A stretch of DNA of 24,461 bases from JASEHD01 sp964471945 (GTDB lineage Bacteria; Bacteroidota; Ignavibacteria; UBA10030; SZUA-254). A program made the position numbers and the translations under genes. Positions 24,245-24,461 of the stretch are shown in pieces. The notes beneath the pieces were generated by a model, which searched no databases, was not told the origin of the DNA, and worked only from the letters and a program-made list of their open reading frames with translations. How positions within the stretch are numbered: position 1 is the stretch's first letter; each line of letters opens with the position of its first letter. The stretch spans positions 1 through 24,461 of the forward strand of contig CAYYIJ010000028.1 of assembly GCA_964471945.1 (NCBI GenBank), written 5' to 3'.

Positions 24245-24461
24245 GAATATTCCTCTGGGTGTTAAAAAAATTGTTTATTATGTACGTGGAAATATACACA
24301 AAGTGTGAAAAAGAATCAAACACTGGGAATTACCGTAACTTTACTAATTACTAAACGACTAAATAAAATATTTTGGTTATTCAGGATAAGAGTTCATACT
24401 TTTATCTATTGTGCTTGTTACTTTACTTTTATTAGTTAGCTGCCAGCAGCAGTCGATTAAC

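Noticed and set aside
24245..24461. Possible end of a further minus-strand gene at the window edge
   Set aside because: A short frame open to the edge (27 codons, ending SYPE) has no recognisable motif; no RNA gene or repeat is visible either.
1..24461. CRISPR arrays, tRNA or rRNA genes, prophage or defence systems
   Set aside because: No regularly spaced repeats, no cloverleaf-like or rRNA-like sequence, and no integrase, cas, restriction or toxin-antitoxin gene was recognised on either strand.

Overview
The window looks like an AT-rich bacterial chromosome of the Bacteroidota/Chlorobi-Ignavibacteria (FCB) kind. Two large secreted proteins end in a type IX secretion (T9SS) sorting domain with the 'LEQNYPNPFNPST' signature, and a PorV/PorQ-family outer-membrane protein is encoded beside them. 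The GlyRS is the single-chain type, and the phosphohexomutase carries the motif set seen in Bacteroidota GlmM. The lineage is inferred from protein style; no rRNA is present. Many genes have a recognisable Shine-Dalgarno sequence (GAGGA or AAGGAG), so this is not a classic SD-poor Bacteroidetes.

Layout. (1) 26-4889, minus: two T9SS-exported modular proteins in tandem, sharing a 149-bp, 98% identical DNA block inside their sorting domains. (2) 5074-6009, plus: a PorV/PorQ-family protein. (3) 6013-7934, minus: a TPR protein followed by a ZIP metal transporter. (4) 7950-10325, minus: glycyl-tRNA synthetase, then a fibronectin-type lipoprotein, closed by a clear hairpin terminator. (5) 10358-10520: two unrelated palindromic REP-like repeats. 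(6) 10530-15508, minus, a compact run with 4-nt overlaps: AMMECR1-domain protein, MEMO1-like protein, DUF2520 Rossmann protein, glucose-1-phosphate nucleotidylyltransferase, enoyl-CoA hydratase, small exported protein. A small element with terminal inverted repeats and a four-helix-bundle (23S rRNA intervening-sequence type) ORF sits between the nucleotidylyltransferase and the hydratase. (7) 15509-15820: a 312-bp gap holding a decayed T9SS sorting domain. (8) 15821-22642, plus: glmM, an orphan EutN/CcmL microcompartment vertex gene, dprA, a Cys-rich DUF3109 gene, rpoN, hslV, hslU. (9) 22691-24244, minus: a TPR protein and a DUF3467 protein. The last 217 bases hold nothing I can support as a gene.

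Most genes are housekeeping: envelope precursor synthesis (glmM, rmlA-like), translation (glyRS), sigma-54, the HslVU protease and DNA uptake (dprA). No phage, CRISPR, tRNA, rRNA or classical transposase was seen. The most unusual pieces are the inverted-repeat-bounded four-helix-bundle element with two in-frame internal deletions, the duplicated sorting-domain DNA plus a dead sorting domain, the orphan microcompartment vertex gene, and the AmmA-AmmB-DUF2520 cluster without its radical SAM partner.
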